64,000 bases of DNA from Ruegeria sp. 6PALISEP08 (GCF_001238295.1 NZ_LGXZ01000001.1:1-64000); one strand, 5' to 3'; positions 25,918 to 35,203 are shown, counted from the stretch's first letter. A program made the numbers and translations. The notes: generated by a model not told the origin, from the sequence alone.

Positions 25918-26592
25918 GTGCCAGCCCCGATCTCTGTTGTGATTCCGACCCTGAACGCCGCTGGTGCCTTGCCCGCATGTCTTGAGGCGTTGATGGAGGG
26001 TCTGCACGCCGGGCTGATCCGCGAGCTGATCATCAGCGATGGGGGGTCTACTGATCCAACACTGAAGATCGCGGAAGAGGCCGGTGCCCGGGTTGTGGCG
26101 GGTGCACCGTCGCGCGGCGGACAGTTGCGACGTGGCTGCGCAGAGGCCGGTGGGGACTGGATGCTGATCCTGCACGCGGACACCGTGCTGCAACATGGCT
26201 GGAGTGAGGCCGTAAGCGCCCACCTTTCCAGCGGCACACCTGCAGCGTTCCGGTTGGCATTTCGGGCGCACGGTATTGCGCCAAGATGGGTCTCGGGCTG
26301 GGCCAATCTGCGCAGCAGGGTATTTGGGTTACCCTACGGGGATCAGGGACTTTTGGTGCTGCGCGATGTCTACCAAGCCGCAGGCGGCTATCCGGACCAA
26401 CCCTTGATGGAGGACGTAGAGCTGGTGCGTTGCTTGCCCCGAATGACACTGCTTGAGATCCGAGCCTTTACGAGCGCGGAGCGGTATGAGCGGGCGGGGT
26501 GGCTTCGGAGGGGTACTCGGAATCTGTGGACGCTATTGCGCTATTTTCTGGGGGCAGATCCGCAGGTGCTGGCGCAGGCGTATCGGCGATAA
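25918..26592 (+). CDS. TIGR04283-type family 2 glycosyltransferase
   Basis: The 224-residue protein is a GT-A glycosyltransferase with VVIPTLNAAGALPACLEAL, ISDGGSTDPT, the DxD-like LILHADTVLQ and LMEDVELVRCLP. It is shorter than most family 2 enzymes and fits the TIGR04283 group, linked by name to arsenosugar synthesis; no arsenic genes lie next to it. It starts with GTG. Its last 125 bp are overlapped by the convergent gene on the other strand. Confidence 0.82.
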   Translation: MPAPISVVIPTLNAAGALPACLEALMEGLHAGLIRELIISDGGSTDPTLKIAEEAGARVVAGAPSRGGQLRRGCAEAGGDWMLILHADTVLQHGWSEAVSAHLSSGTPAAFRLAFRAHGIAPRWVSGWANLRSRVFGLPYGDQGLLVLRDVYQAAGGYPDQPLMEDVELVRCLPRMTLLEIRAFTSAERYERAGWLRRGTRNLWTLLRYFLGADPQVLAQAYRR

Positions 26593-27355
26593 GTGCCGTA
26601 CGCAGCTCGACCAGCGATTTTCCCAACCGGAACGGGGCTGCAAAGCTGACAAGGCACAGGGCCACGATTTGAAGAACCAGAATATGAGCGTTGGCCTGCA
26701 AATACTCCCACTCGTCTTTCAGTTTGCCAACCTGATCGATCAGATCATCATAGCTTTGGGCCAGGATCAGGTAGTCCCCTGCAATAGCAGGTACTTTCCG
26801 GCGCATGTTGTCGATGGCGGTTTGCGTTTCGTCGTCCAGAGAGGTGAAGACCAGAAACTGGTCGATATCGAAGGCATCAGCTTTCGCGGCGGCACTGCGC
26901 ATTTCATCCATGTCATCCTTGGCTTGACCTCCGAAGAGGAAATGCAGGCCCTGAAGCGGGGCGACCTCATTGGTGACGGCTATGAACAACGGAAGTTCCG
27001 AATTGCTGGCGGTTGAGGCCGAGAGGAACTCGACCTTGTCGCATAAAACGGCCGTGTCCGGGTCGAAGGCCGGATCACAAAAGCGCAGGCGAAACCGAGC
27101 GGCGTCACGATCAAAGGCCAGTGTGGCCGCATAAGCCACATCGATCTGACGATCCAGCCGTGAGCTGTCCGAGGTGTAAAGCCCCGCCAGAACAGCGACC
27201 AACGCCCCGATACCGCCCAGTACGACCCAGACCAGATCGGCCAGCTTCCAGGCCCGATGACCGGCCGGTTTGCGGAACAGAAATGCCGTTCCGATACATC
27301 CCACTACAAAAAACAGAATCAGCAGGGGCAGTTGGTTGTCGGTCACAAAACTCAT
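26468..27355 (-). CDS. Membrane protein with an overprinted proline-rich tail (hypothetical)
   Basis: The 295-residue protein has two N-terminal helices (LPLLILFFVVGCIGTAFLF and LADLVWVVLGGIGALVAVLAG). A soluble middle of about 160 residues follows, then a third helix (ILVLQIVALCLVSFAAPF) and a tail rich in Pro, Ala, Thr and Ser. The tail is encoded opposite the end of the glycosyltransferase gene. ATG 27355 starts directly before the first helix. No family is recognised. Confidence 0.68.
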   Translation of the reverse strand: MSFVTDNQLPLLILFFVVGCIGTAFLFRKPAGHRAWKLADLVWVVLGGIGALVAVLAGLYTSDSSRLDRQIDVAYAATLAFDRDAARFRLRFCDPAFDPDTAVLCDKVEFLSASTASNSELPLFIAVTNEVAPLQGLHFLFGGQAKDDMDEMRSAAAKADAFDIDQFLVFTSLDDETQTAIDNMRRKVPAIAGDYLILAQSYDDLIDQVGKLKDEWEYLQANAHILVLQIVALCLVSFAAPFRLGKSLVELRTALIADTPAPAPADLPPENSAIASTDSEYPSEATPPAHTAPRS

Positions 27356-27460
27356 GAGCCCGATCTTAGGACCTGACCTGCGTCCTGCAACAGGGATCAC
27401 GCGCAGTTGTAACATCTTACCGAATGTTCATACTGACCGAAGAGCCACGGGAGATTGTCG

Positions 27461-28231
27461 ATGACAAAAGACATTGTTCTGATTCATGGGGCATTTGCCG
27501 GACCCTGGTGTATGCAGGATTATGCGACCTTCTTTCGTGATCGGGGGTGGACTGTACACACCCCCGCCTTGCGTCATCATGGCGATGATCCGAAAGCCGA
27601 TCCTGACCCTGGGCTGACTAAGACCAGCGTGCTGGATTACACCGACGACATTGCGGAGTTTGTGCAGGGTCTGGACAGCAAGCCGGTTCTGCTTGGCCAC
27701 GCCATTGCGGGTGTTGTTGCGCAGCAGGTGGCCGCGCGAGGTCTGGCCAGCGCCATTGTGCTGATCAACCCCAATGCGCCCTGGGGCACCTTGCCCGCAA
27801 CCGATGATGAGCGCGCTGTGCCGCGTGCGCTGATGGAAGGTGGGGCCTTCTGGAAACAGCCCATGCGGGTCGAGTTCGACCTGATGGCGCCCTTTGCGCT
27901 CAATAAAATGGACGAGGCACAACAACACGCCGTGTTCGATCAACTGGGGGCCGAAAGCGGGCGCGTTATGTTCGAGATGTTCTTCTGGATGTTCGATGAC
28001 CATCACGCGATCAAGGTTGAGTTCGACAAGGTCGACTGCCCAGTTCTGGTCGTTTCAGGCGCAGAAGACCGGGCGGTAAATCCAGACACATGCTGCGCCC
28101 TGGCAGAGCGTTACGGAGAACGCGGAACTTTTCTGCTGGTTCAGGACCACGCGCATTTTCTGTTTATGGAGCCAGGCTGGCAGGGGCCTGCTGAGCAAAT
28201 CGAAAGCTGGTTGAATACACAGCCCATTTGA
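27461..28231 (+). CDS. Alpha/beta-hydrolase-fold protein lacking the nucleophilic Ser
   Basis: The 256-residue protein has the fold's marks: VLIHGAFAGPWCM (oxyanion His-Gly), an acid in SGAEDRAVN and a final His in DHAHFLFMEPGW. The nucleophile elbow reads LLGHAIAGV instead of GHSxGG, so the serine is an alanine (codon GCC). It should not act as a normal serine hydrolase. It may be a lyase, a binding protein or inactive. ATG 27461 follows CACGGGAG; a TTG two codons upstream is possible. Confidence 0.82.
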   Translation: MTKDIVLIHGAFAGPWCMQDYATFFRDRGWTVHTPALRHHGDDPKADPDPGLTKTSVLDYTDDIAEFVQGLDSKPVLLGHAIAGVVAQQVAARGLASAIVLINPNAPWGTLPATDDERAVPRALMEGGAFWKQPMRVEFDLMAPFALNKMDEAQQHAVFDQLGAESGRVMFEMFFWMFDDHHAIKVEFDKVDCPVLVVSGAEDRAVNPDTCCALAERYGERGTFLLVQDHAHFLFMEPGWQGPAEQIESWLNTQPI

Positions 28232-28330
28232 AACCGGGTTGACAATAATCAGGTTTTTGGTCGAGATCGCGCCAAGTGAATAGGGCCACAGACCCTTTTT
28301 GCGCATAGTATCTGCGGGAAAGGACCGGGC

Positions 28331-29170
28331 ATGACCCTATTCGTCATCCTCATTATTCTGTCTGCAGCACTGCTTCATGCGGTCTGGAACGCCATCGTCA
28401 AGATCGCGGCGGATCGCACGACCATGTTGGGGCTCGTTGCATTTGGCCACGTGTTGCCAGCGACTGTTATGGTGATGGTCCTGCCATTGCCCAGTGCCGA
28501 GAGCTTTATCTACATCCTGCTCTCGACCGTTGTGCATTTCGGGTATTACTTCATGCTGGGCAAAGCCTATCAGCATGGGGATCTGAGTGTGGTTTACCCC
28601 ATCGCCCGAGGCATCGTTCCAGCACTGGTTTCGCTTTGGGCGATGGTTCTGGTGGGTGAGGTGCTGCCATTGCAGGCGTGGGGTGGCATTGCCCTTATCG
28701 CATTTGGCATTCAGCTGAGCAGTTGGAAGGAGCTGCGCTCGGGTGTGGGGCGCAGTGCGCTGGGCTTTGCAGTAGGCACCGGTTTTTGCATTTCGATCTA
28801 CTCGGTTGTGGATGGGATCGGCGTTCGGCTGTCGGGCAACACACTCAGCTATTGGGCCTGGGGTGCTTTCCTGCACCTGTTCATTGCCGGCTTTGTCGGG
28901 GTCAAAAAGCGCTCGAGCCTGAAGTACATACCTGCCAAGGTTTGGATGACGGGCATTCTTGGCGGGCTGGTCTCGATGACCGCGTATGGTCTGGTGCTTT
29001 ATGCCAAGAATTTTGCCCCGCTGGGCGCCGTTTCGGCGCTGCGAGAAACCTCGGTCATCTTTGCCGCGCTGATCGGGTTCATCTTCCTCAAGGAAGGCAA
29101 TTGGATACGACGGTTGGGGGCCGCCGCACTTATGGCCATCGGTGTTGCCTTGATCGGGCTGGCCGTCTGA
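28331..29170 (+). CDS. EamA/DMT-family transporter
   Basis: The 279-residue protein has about ten hydrophobic helices in two EamA halves, with AALLHAVWNAIVKIAADR at the start, YPIARGIVPALVSLWAM in the first half and SALRETSVIFAALIGFIFLKE in the second. DMT carriers usually export metabolites or amino acids; the substrate cannot be told. It is convergent with a small DUF1496-like gene. Confidence 0.88.
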   Translation: MTLFVILIILSAALLHAVWNAIVKIAADRTTMLGLVAFGHVLPATVMVMVLPLPSAESFIYILLSTVVHFGYYFMLGKAYQHGDLSVVYPIARGIVPALVSLWAMVLVGEVLPLQAWGGIALIAFGIQLSSWKELRSGVGRSALGFAVGTGFCISIYSVVDGIGVRLSGNTLSYWAWGAFLHLFIAGFVGVKKRSSLKYIPAKVWMTGILGGLVSMTAYGLVLYAKNFAPLGAVSALRETSVIFAALIGFIFLKEGNWIRRLGAAALMAIGVALIGLAV

Positions 29171-29185
29171 TCACGGATGCAGGGC

Positions 29186-29467
29186 TCAGTTATTGGTCGA
29201 GAATGTGCTCTGTGGTTTCCATTTCAGGGTGCCGTCGTTATCGCGGTGGCAACGCAACAGGCGTTCCTGAACCGTGCTGACTGTATTGGTAACCGTGTTG
29301 TCGCCGACCATCAGAACAAAGGCGTCCTCGGAATAGGCCATGCCGTCGTAATAGCAAAACCGGCTTTCGGCCCCGTCCGGAATGGGGGATGCGGTGCTGA
29401 GCATCTGCTGCGCAAGGGCTTGTGAGGCCAGCAGCGCCAGGGCCAGTCCAAAGGTAATAGTTTTCAT
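29186..29467 (-). CDS. DUF1496-like small secreted protein
   Basis: This 93-residue protein has a clear signal peptide (MKTITFGLALALLASQALAQ). Its body matches the DUF1496 pattern loosely: FCYYDGMAYSEDAFVLMVGD, then a second Cys in RLLRCHRD. The two cysteines probably form a disulfide in the periplasm. The function of this family is unknown. ATG 29467 is preferred over 29524 because it starts the signal peptide, after AGACGGGAGGACGAC. Confidence 0.68.
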   Translation of the reverse strand: MKTITFGLALALLASQALAQQMLSTASPIPDGAESRFCYYDGMAYSEDAFVLMVGDNTVTNTVSTVQERLLRCHRDNDGTLKWKPQSTFSTNN

Positions 29468-29669
29468 GTCGTCCTCCCGTCTAAAAGCGGTGTTGGTAAA
29501 AGATACTGGACGCCCGGACCTCAAGCCATTGTTGTTATGATGCGGTAAGTGTGAACGGGATCAAAGGTTTAGGCAACGAGAAATTGCCATCGTTCCTTCG
29601 TGCCACGCGATTGAAGCCCAGACGTAGGCCTGTGCAATCCTGTTTCCATGGGGGAAAGCCGTCCCTTGT

Positions 29670-30641
29670 TCAGTGGGACGCAGCTTCTGATTGTAGCTCT
29701 CTGAAATAGCTGATGGTGGACGCCAACCCTTCCTTCAGCTGCACCTTGGGTTCCCAGTTCAGCAGGGTCCGCGCCAGAGTGATATCCGGTTGACGCTGTT
29801 TCGGGTCGTCCTGCGGCAGTGCCTTAAAACTGATGGGGGTTTCGGCCCCCACAAGCGCCTGTATTTCACCGGCCAGTTCGTTCATCGAGAATTCATTGGG
29901 ATTGCCCAGATTGACTGGGCCGGTGACGTCTGGGCCAGTTTCCATCAGGCGGATGAACCCTTCGATCAGATCATCCACGTAACAGAATGACCGGGTTTGC
30001 GTACCGTCGCCAAAGATCGTGATCGCCTCACCGGTCAGGGCCTGCATGATGAAGTTCGACACGACGCGCCCATCGGCAGGGTGCATTCTGGGCCCGTACG
30101 TGTTGAAGATGCGGGCCACCTTGATCTCAAGCCCCATCTGCCGGTGATAATCGAAGAACAAGGTCTCGGCGCAGCGCTTGCCCTCGTCATAGCACGAGCG
30201 CGGACCAACCGGGTTGACGTTACCCCAATAATCTTCGGTCTGCGGATGGATGGTCGGGTCGCCATAGACTTCGGAGGTCGAGGCCTGAAATATCTTGCAT
30301 TTCAGCCGCTTCGCCAGCCCCAGCATGTTGATCGCGCCATGCACGCTGGTCTTGGTCGTCTGCACCGGATCGTGCTGATAATGCACGGGTGAGGCCGGGC
30401 AGGCGAGGTTGTAGATCTCGTCGACCTCCACAAACAACGGAAAGGTCACATCATGGCGCATGAACTCGAACCGTGGGTTGTTGTGCAGGTGGTCAATGTT
30501 GCGCTTGGTGCCGGTGAACAGGTTGTCGACGCACAAAACCTCATGCCCCTCATCCAGAAGCCGGTCGCACAGATGCGAGCCCAGAAACCCGGCCCCACCG
30601 GTTACGAGAACACGTTTTCGACTGTCATAAAGGCGGGCCAT
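29670..30641 (-). CDS. UDP-glucuronate decarboxylase (UDP-xylose synthase type)
   Basis: This is a 323-residue extended short-chain dehydrogenase. It has the NAD-binding [15 protein letters not shown], catalytic SCYDEGKR (Tyr-x-x-x-Lys), [10 protein letters not shown] and [19 protein letters not shown], which together are typical of UDP-glucuronate decarboxylase. It converts UDP-glucuronate to UDP-xylose for surface polysaccharide. It stands alone, with no other sugar gene next to it on this strand. Confidence 0.88.
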   Translation of the reverse strand: MARLYDSRKRVLVTGGAGFLGSHLCDRLLDEGHEVLCVDNLFTGTKRNIDHLHNNPRFEFMRHDVTFPLFVEVDEIYNLACPASPVHYQHDPVQTTKTSVHGAINMLGLAKRLKCKIFQASTSEVYGDPTIHPQTEDYWGNVNPVGPRSCYDEGKRCAETLFFDYHRQMGLEIKVARIFNTYGPRMHPADGRVVSNFIMQALTGEAITIFGDGTQTRSFCYVDDLIEGFIRLMETGPDVTGPVNLGNPNEFSMNELAGEIQALVGAETPISFKALPQDDPKQRQPDITLARTLLNWEPKVQLKEGLASTISYFRELQSEAASH

Positions 30642-30788
30642 TGCAAATCCTTAATCGTTAAATCCAAGCCAGCTTGTCACAGGGAAGCCGGGTCTTGGTT
30701 TGATTAGTAAACCGAAGATGTTTGAATTGCAGTAGATTTTGGTATTTTGAGGGCGCGTGTGGGGTTGGTGCGTCTTCTGCCCATCCAA

Positions 30789-30811
30789 TGCTTGATGCAA
30801 AGCATCAAGCA
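30789..30811. repeat. Perfect hairpin upstream of the UDP-xylose synthase gene
   Basis: TGCTTGATGC-AAA-GCATCAAGCA is a 10-bp stem with a 3-base loop and no T-tract. It sits 148 bp before the decarboxylase start, in the only gap on that side, and could be an operator or a structured leader. The remaining gap holds no other feature I can support. Confidence 0.5.
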
Positions 30812-30908
30812 CGCGCCCGACCCGCTCCCGTTTTGTCAGAGGCAATCCTTCACTTTGACACCGGGCGCATTTCGCAACTACCTTCGGTCTGGGCGCGAAC
30901 TGAGTGTT

Positions 30909-31679
30909 TCAATCGGACGTCGAACCAACTTTCTCATGTAAGGTTCTTTTAATTGTGTAGCGTGGCCACTGGCTTTCGGACGCAATGTAAACAACATCAT
31001 ATCTGCTCAAGAACCGATCACCCTCACTATCATCAAACCTTACAACAGCGCTCAGTACTTCAGTAATCGGTGCACAAAGTTCAACGGCTTGATCTTCAGC
31101 GGAGTCCTCGAATTTTAGAAGTTCTTTGCTTACCTGCAGAAGAGTCTGACCATCTAAGGTGTATTCGATCGAGAAGTTGGAGACAGTATGTCCAATGTTG
31201 GTGATCTTGGTGAAGTAGCGATAATTGTCCAACCCTTGCCGGGAGTCTGCTCCAAATTTGATGTCCAGCTTAGGTTGTAGACTTTCTTTTTTAGATAATG
31301 CCTGAATGTTGAGGACTTCTCGCTCGTGTTCCAGAGTTTCTCGAGTGACTTTTACCATTTCTTTTTGCTGTTCAACGGAATGGGCAAGTTCCTTGGCTTG
31401 TAGGTTCAGTGCATCCACGCTGTTTTGAAGCTCTCGGCTTTGCTGAAAGAACCCGAGGACTAGCCAAAAGATTGCAAGAGGGCCAAAAACTCCTGCAAGG
31501 AAATCACCCAGTTGGTTGATCTCCAACGGTTCTAATTTGATAGCTCCGAGGAGCATTGCAATTGGAAGGCATCCAACCAATAGCACAACATAGATTTTAG
31601 TGATGGTTAGGCCCAGAGACGCCAGATGTAGGGAGTTTGGTTTTACTTTTTTCGAAGAAGGATTCGAACCTTTAGTCAA
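30909..31679 (-). CDS. Two-helix membrane protein with coiled coil (hypothetical, AT-rich)
   Basis: This 256-residue frame starts at a TTG that overlaps the parE stop (TTGA). It has two helices (ITKIYVVLLVGCLPIAMLLG and FLAGVFGPLAIFWLVLGFF). A coiled coil of about 60 residues follows (ELQNSVDALNLQAKELAHSV, QQKEMVKVTRETLEHER), then a beta-rich C-terminal domain. This layout is common in uncharacterised membrane proteins of accessory regions. The DNA is visibly more AT-rich than parE. No family is recognised, and the TTG start is uncertain. Confidence 0.68.
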   Translation of the reverse strand: MTKGSNPSSKKVKPNSLHLASLGLTITKIYVVLLVGCLPIAMLLGAIKLEPLEINQLGDFLAGVFGPLAIFWLVLGFFQQSRELQNSVDALNLQAKELAHSVEQQKEMVKVTRETLEHEREVLNIQALSKKESLQPKLDIKFGADSRQGLDNYRYFTKITNIGHTVSNFSIEYTLDGQTLLQVSKELLKFEDSAEDQAVELCAPITEVLSAVVRFDDSEGDRFLSRYDVVYIASESQWPRYTIKRTLHEKVGSTSD

Positions 31680-33634
31680 ACATCCAACTCCTCCACAAAC
31701 CGCGCGTTCTCCTGAATGTACTGGAACCGCAGTTCGGGTTTTTTACCCATCAGGCGCTCGACCAAGTCGCCGGTCTCGCCGGGTTCGTCCTCGTCGATGG
31801 TGACCCGGATCAATTTCCGGGACGCGGGGTCCATCGTGGTTTCTTTCAGATCCTTGGCGTCCATCTCACCCAGACCCTTGAAGCGGGACACGTCGATCTT
31901 GCCCTTGCCGCCCAGACCTTTCTCAAGCCATTCATCCCGCTCGGCCTCGTCCAGGCAGTAGACGCGTTTGGCACCTTGAGTCAGGCGATACAAAGGCGGG
32001 CAGGCCAGATACAGGTGGCCCGCGTCGATCATCGGACGCATCTGGGTGAAGAAGAACGTCATCAGCAGCGCCGCGATATGCGCCCCGTCCACATCCGCGT
32101 CGGTCATGATGATGATCTTGTCATAGCGCAGGTCATCGACGTTGAACTTGGTGCCAAGCCCCACACCCAACGCCTGCGTTAGGTCACTGATTTCGGCGTT
32201 GGTGCCCAGTTTCGAACTGGCCGCGCCCAGCACGTTCAGGATCTTGCCGCGCAAGGGCAACAGGGCCTGTGTTTTGCGGTTTCGGCCCATCTTGGCCGAG
32301 CCGCCCGCAGAATCGCCCTCGACGATGAATAATTCCGTGCCATCCCGTGTTGAACTAGAACAGTCCACCAACTTGCCGGGGAGACGAAGTTTCTTAGTGG
32401 CGGACTTGCGTTGTGTTTCCTTCTCGGCCCGTCGGCGCAGGCGTTCCTCTGACCTCAGGATGAGGAAGTCCAGGATCGCACCTGCCGATTTATTGTCCGC
32501 GGCCAGCCAGTTGTCGAAATGGTCGCGGACAGAGTTCTCGACCAGTCGCTGCGCTTCGACCGTGGCAAGGCGGTCTTTGGTTTGGCCCACGAATTCCGGT
32601 TCAGAGATAAAGCACGACACCAGCGCGCAACCACCGGTGATCAGGTCGTCGCGGTTAATCTGCGCGGCCTTCTTGTTGTTGATCAGCTCGCCATAAGCCT
32701 TGATCCCTTTGAGGACCGCGGCCCAGAAGCCCGCCACATGTGTGCCGCCTTCGGGCGTGGGGACGGTGTTACAGTAGGACTGGATGAACCCGTCGCGCGA
32801 AGGGGTCCAGTTGATCGCCCATTCCACCTTGCCGGGGGCGCCGAATTTTTCGTTGAAATCCACGGTGCCGGCAAAGGGCTGCTCGGCATAGGTGGACGAT
32901 CCGTTCATCGTCTCTTTCAGGTAATCCGACAGGCCGCCGGGGAAATGAAACGTAGCCTCGGTCGGGGTTTCACCGTCGTCGATGGCGGATTTCCAGCGGA
33001 TTTCGACGCCCGAGAACAGGTAAGCCTTGGACCGGATCGATTTGAACAGCCGCGCCGGTTTGAAACGATGGTGGCCGAAGATGTCCGCATCTGCGTGGAA
33101 GGTCACTGTTGTACCGCGCCGATTGGGGGCCGCGCCGACCTTTTCCACAGGACCCAGCGGAACGCCGCGCGAGAACCGCTGTTCGAACAATTGCTTGTCG
33201 CGTGCCACCTGCACGACCATCGAATCCGACAGAGCATTCACCACGGACGCACCCACACCGTGCAGACCGCCCGAGGTCTGATAGGCTTTGCCCGAGAACT
33301 TGCCGCCCGCGTGCAAGGTGCACAGGATCACCTCAAGCGCCGATTTGCCCGGAAACTTCGGGTGCGGATCGATTGGAATACCCCGTCCGTTGTCGCGCAC
33401 CGTAAGGGCATAATCGGCGTGCAGCTCAACCTCGATCCGGTTGGCATGGCCCGCGACGGCCTCATCCATCGAGTTGTCGAGGATTTCGGCCACCATGTGG
33501 TGCAACGCCCGCTCGTCCGTGCCGCCAATATACATGCCGGGACGTTTGCGGACCGGTTCCAGCCCTTCCAGCACCTCGATCGAGGAGGCGTCATAGGTAT
33601 TGGTCGCTTCGGGCGTCAACAGATCGTCGGGCAT
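31676..33634 (-). CDS. parE: DNA topoisomerase IV subunit B
   Basis: ParE supplies the ATPase of topoisomerase IV, which decatenates daughter chromosomes. The 652-residue protein shows the GHKL ATPase motifs (EILDNSMDEA, DNGRGIPID, TSGGLHGVGASVVNALS), the transducer domain, and the TOPRIM motifs (VEGDSAGGSAKMGRNRKTQA, DADVDGAHIAALLMTFFF). The ATG at 33634 is chosen from a longer open frame because it is followed by the family N-terminus with EVLEGLEPVRKRPGMYIG. Confidence 0.96.
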   Translation of the reverse strand: MPDDLLTPEATNTYDASSIEVLEGLEPVRKRPGMYIGGTDERALHHMVAEILDNSMDEAVAGHANRIEVELHADYALTVRDNGRGIPIDPHPKFPGKSALEVILCTLHAGGKFSGKAYQTSGGLHGVGASVVNALSDSMVVQVARDKQLFEQRFSRGVPLGPVEKVGAAPNRRGTTVTFHADADIFGHHRFKPARLFKSIRSKAYLFSGVEIRWKSAIDDGETPTEATFHFPGGLSDYLKETMNGSSTYAEQPFAGTVDFNEKFGAPGKVEWAINWTPSRDGFIQSYCNTVPTPEGGTHVAGFWAAVLKGIKAYGELINNKKAAQINRDDLITGGCALVSCFISEPEFVGQTKDRLATVEAQRLVENSVRDHFDNWLAADNKSAGAILDFLILRSEERLRRRAEKETQRKSATKKLRLPGKLVDCSSSTRDGTELFIVEGDSAGGSAKMGRNRKTQALLPLRGKILNVLGAASSKLGTNAEISDLTQALGVGLGTKFNVDDLRYDKIIIMTDADVDGAHIAALLMTFFFTQMRPMIDAGHLYLACPPLYRLTQGAKRVYCLDEAERDEWLEKGLGGKGKIDVSRFKGLGEMDAKDLKETTMDPASRKLIRVTIDEDEPGETGDLVERLMGKKPELRFQYIQENARFVEELDV

Positions 33635-33861
33635 GGGTGCTGCTCTTGTTTTTGAGTTTCTCCCATTATGGCAGGTGATGTGGTCCGGGGAAAGAGGGGC
33701 GCGAGGTGTTGTAGGTGTTTGAGAGGTGAAGAATGGGGTGGAGGCCCGCTGTGCGGACAAAGTGGACAATTGTTTCGCCCCTCTTATGCGTACGTTTTGC
33801 TTCAATAAACTAAATGACATAGGCGATGGGCTGCTCCAAAGTGCTCTTTAAGGAGAACTTT

Positions 33862-35136
33862 ATGCCGGATGTTTTCGACCGAATTTCAGATTGGTTGCAG
33901 AAATTAGCCTTCTTCGAAGGCGAGGTAGGTGGTCTCGTCGAGCATCTGAGCCACAGGCTGATCGACGGCGGCGTGCCAGTTGCCCGTGTCTCTCTGGGTC
34001 GCCTCATGATGCACCCCGTCATCGGTTTGGTCGATGCTACTTGGGATGTATCAACCGACCGTATTGAATGGACTGTCATGCCTCGCAGTTCCATCACGGA
34101 TGAGCTTTTTGACAGTGCACCCTTTGGCGAGAACACAAAACTGTCAGATCAAGTGGCCAGCAGGTTTTTTCACCGAGAAATCTGGGATCTTGCCGATGGC
34201 CTTGTTGGCGAATTGGAAATGGTGCCGCTTCTGCGTGCCAACCTGACGAACCCATCAATCCGGGATAAATACCCGATATACCAAAAACTGGCCGCATCAG
34301 GTTTCACCGACTACCTCGTATTGTCCGTTCCGTTTGGGACACGCACCGTATCGTTCGAAAATGGATCGGAGTGGGTGCTTGGTGCTTCTGTATCCTTTGC
34401 AACAAAGAGGCGCTCTGGTTTTACGAAACGAGAAATCGATGGTCTTGCGCGTCTGTCCATTCCGCTTTTTGGCACGGTTCGTGTTTATACTGAGCAGTTT
34501 TTGGCAGCAGAATTGATGGAAGCCTATCTGGGCAGGATTTCCGGTCAATCGGTCTTGAGCGGTCAGATATCGCGTGGCGATGTTCAGGAAATCGATTGTG
34601 CCCTTCTATTCAGCGACATGCACGGGTCAACGGCTCTGAGCCAACGCCTGTCGCCGGAAGACTATGTTGCTGCCGTCAACCGTTACTTTGAATGCGTCGC
34701 CGGAGCGGTTCACGACCACGGCGGAGAAGTGTTGAAATTTGTAGGTGATGGCTTACTGGCGATTTTCCCGTTTGATGGTCACCGACGTTTGCCGGAAGAC
34801 ATGTGCGAGGCAGCCCTGTCAGCTGCTCGAGAAGCGTTTCAAAGGCGCGCAGAAATTGCGCCTGAAGACCAAACCGATTTTGGAATTGGCTTACACATGG
34901 GTTCAGCGATCTATGGCAACGTGGGAACCGAAAAACGAATGGACTTCACGGTGACAGGTACGTCCGTTGCTTTGGTCAGCAGATTGGAAAACCTAACTCG
35001 GTCGCTTGATGCGCCTTTGCTGGCAACGAGTGAATTTGAAAAGCTTGTAACCGAAACGTCTCTCACACTTGGGTCGCAAACCCTGCGTGGGTTTGAAGAA
35101 GCCGTAGAAATCTATGCTTTCGAACATTTGGACTGA
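33862..35136 (+). CDS. Class III adenylate/guanylate cyclase-like protein with altered active site
   Basis: In this 424-residue protein, residues 1–240 form a sensor-like N-terminal region with no recognised family. A class III cyclase domain follows. The metal-binding aspartates are present (LLFSDMHGSTALSQR and FVGDGLLAIFPF). In the later motif, GNVGTEKRMDFTVTGTSVALVSRLE, the usual (D/T)xxN pattern has Thr for Asp and Ala where the transition-state Asn is expected. Activity is therefore doubtful. AAGGAGAA precedes the ATG at 33862. It is divergent from parE. Confidence 0.83.
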   Translation: MPDVFDRISDWLQKLAFFEGEVGGLVEHLSHRLIDGGVPVARVSLGRLMMHPVIGLVDATWDVSTDRIEWTVMPRSSITDELFDSAPFGENTKLSDQVASRFFHREIWDLADGLVGELEMVPLLRANLTNPSIRDKYPIYQKLAASGFTDYLVLSVPFGTRTVSFENGSEWVLGASVSFATKRRSGFTKREIDGLARLSIPLFGTVRVYTEQFLAAELMEAYLGRISGQSVLSGQISRGDVQEIDCALLFSDMHGSTALSQRLSPEDYVAAVNRYFECVAGAVHDHGGEVLKFVGDGLLAIFPFDGHRRLPEDMCEAALSAAREAFQRRAEIAPEDQTDFGIGLHMGSAIYGNVGTEKRMDFTVTGTSVALVSRLENLTRSLDAPLLATSEFEKLVTETSLTLGSQTLRGFEEAVEIYAFEHLD

Positions 35137-35180
35137 GGTACGAACGCTCCACCATGCGGCGCACAAACAACTAAACACTG

Positions 35181-35203
35181 AGGTCCGCTCTGGGCTCGGA
35201 CCT
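35181..35203. repeat. Intergenic hairpin AGGTCCG / CGGACCT
   Basis: This is a 7-bp stem with a 9-base loop. Together with the base before it, the left arm and loop repeat, with one change in 17 bases, a word at 12252–12268. It may belong to a family of short intergenic repeats. Confidence 0.4.

Noticed and set aside
31657-31673. tRNA T-arm-like sequence (GAAGG-ATTCGAA-CCTTT) near the start of the AT-rich gene.
   Set aside because: No acceptor, anticodon or D-arm can be formed around it, and it lies in the first codons of a long open frame.
32519-33655. Plus-strand frame of about 380 codons opposite parE.
   Set aside because: It mirrors the strongly conserved ParE sequence and shows no domain or ribosome site.
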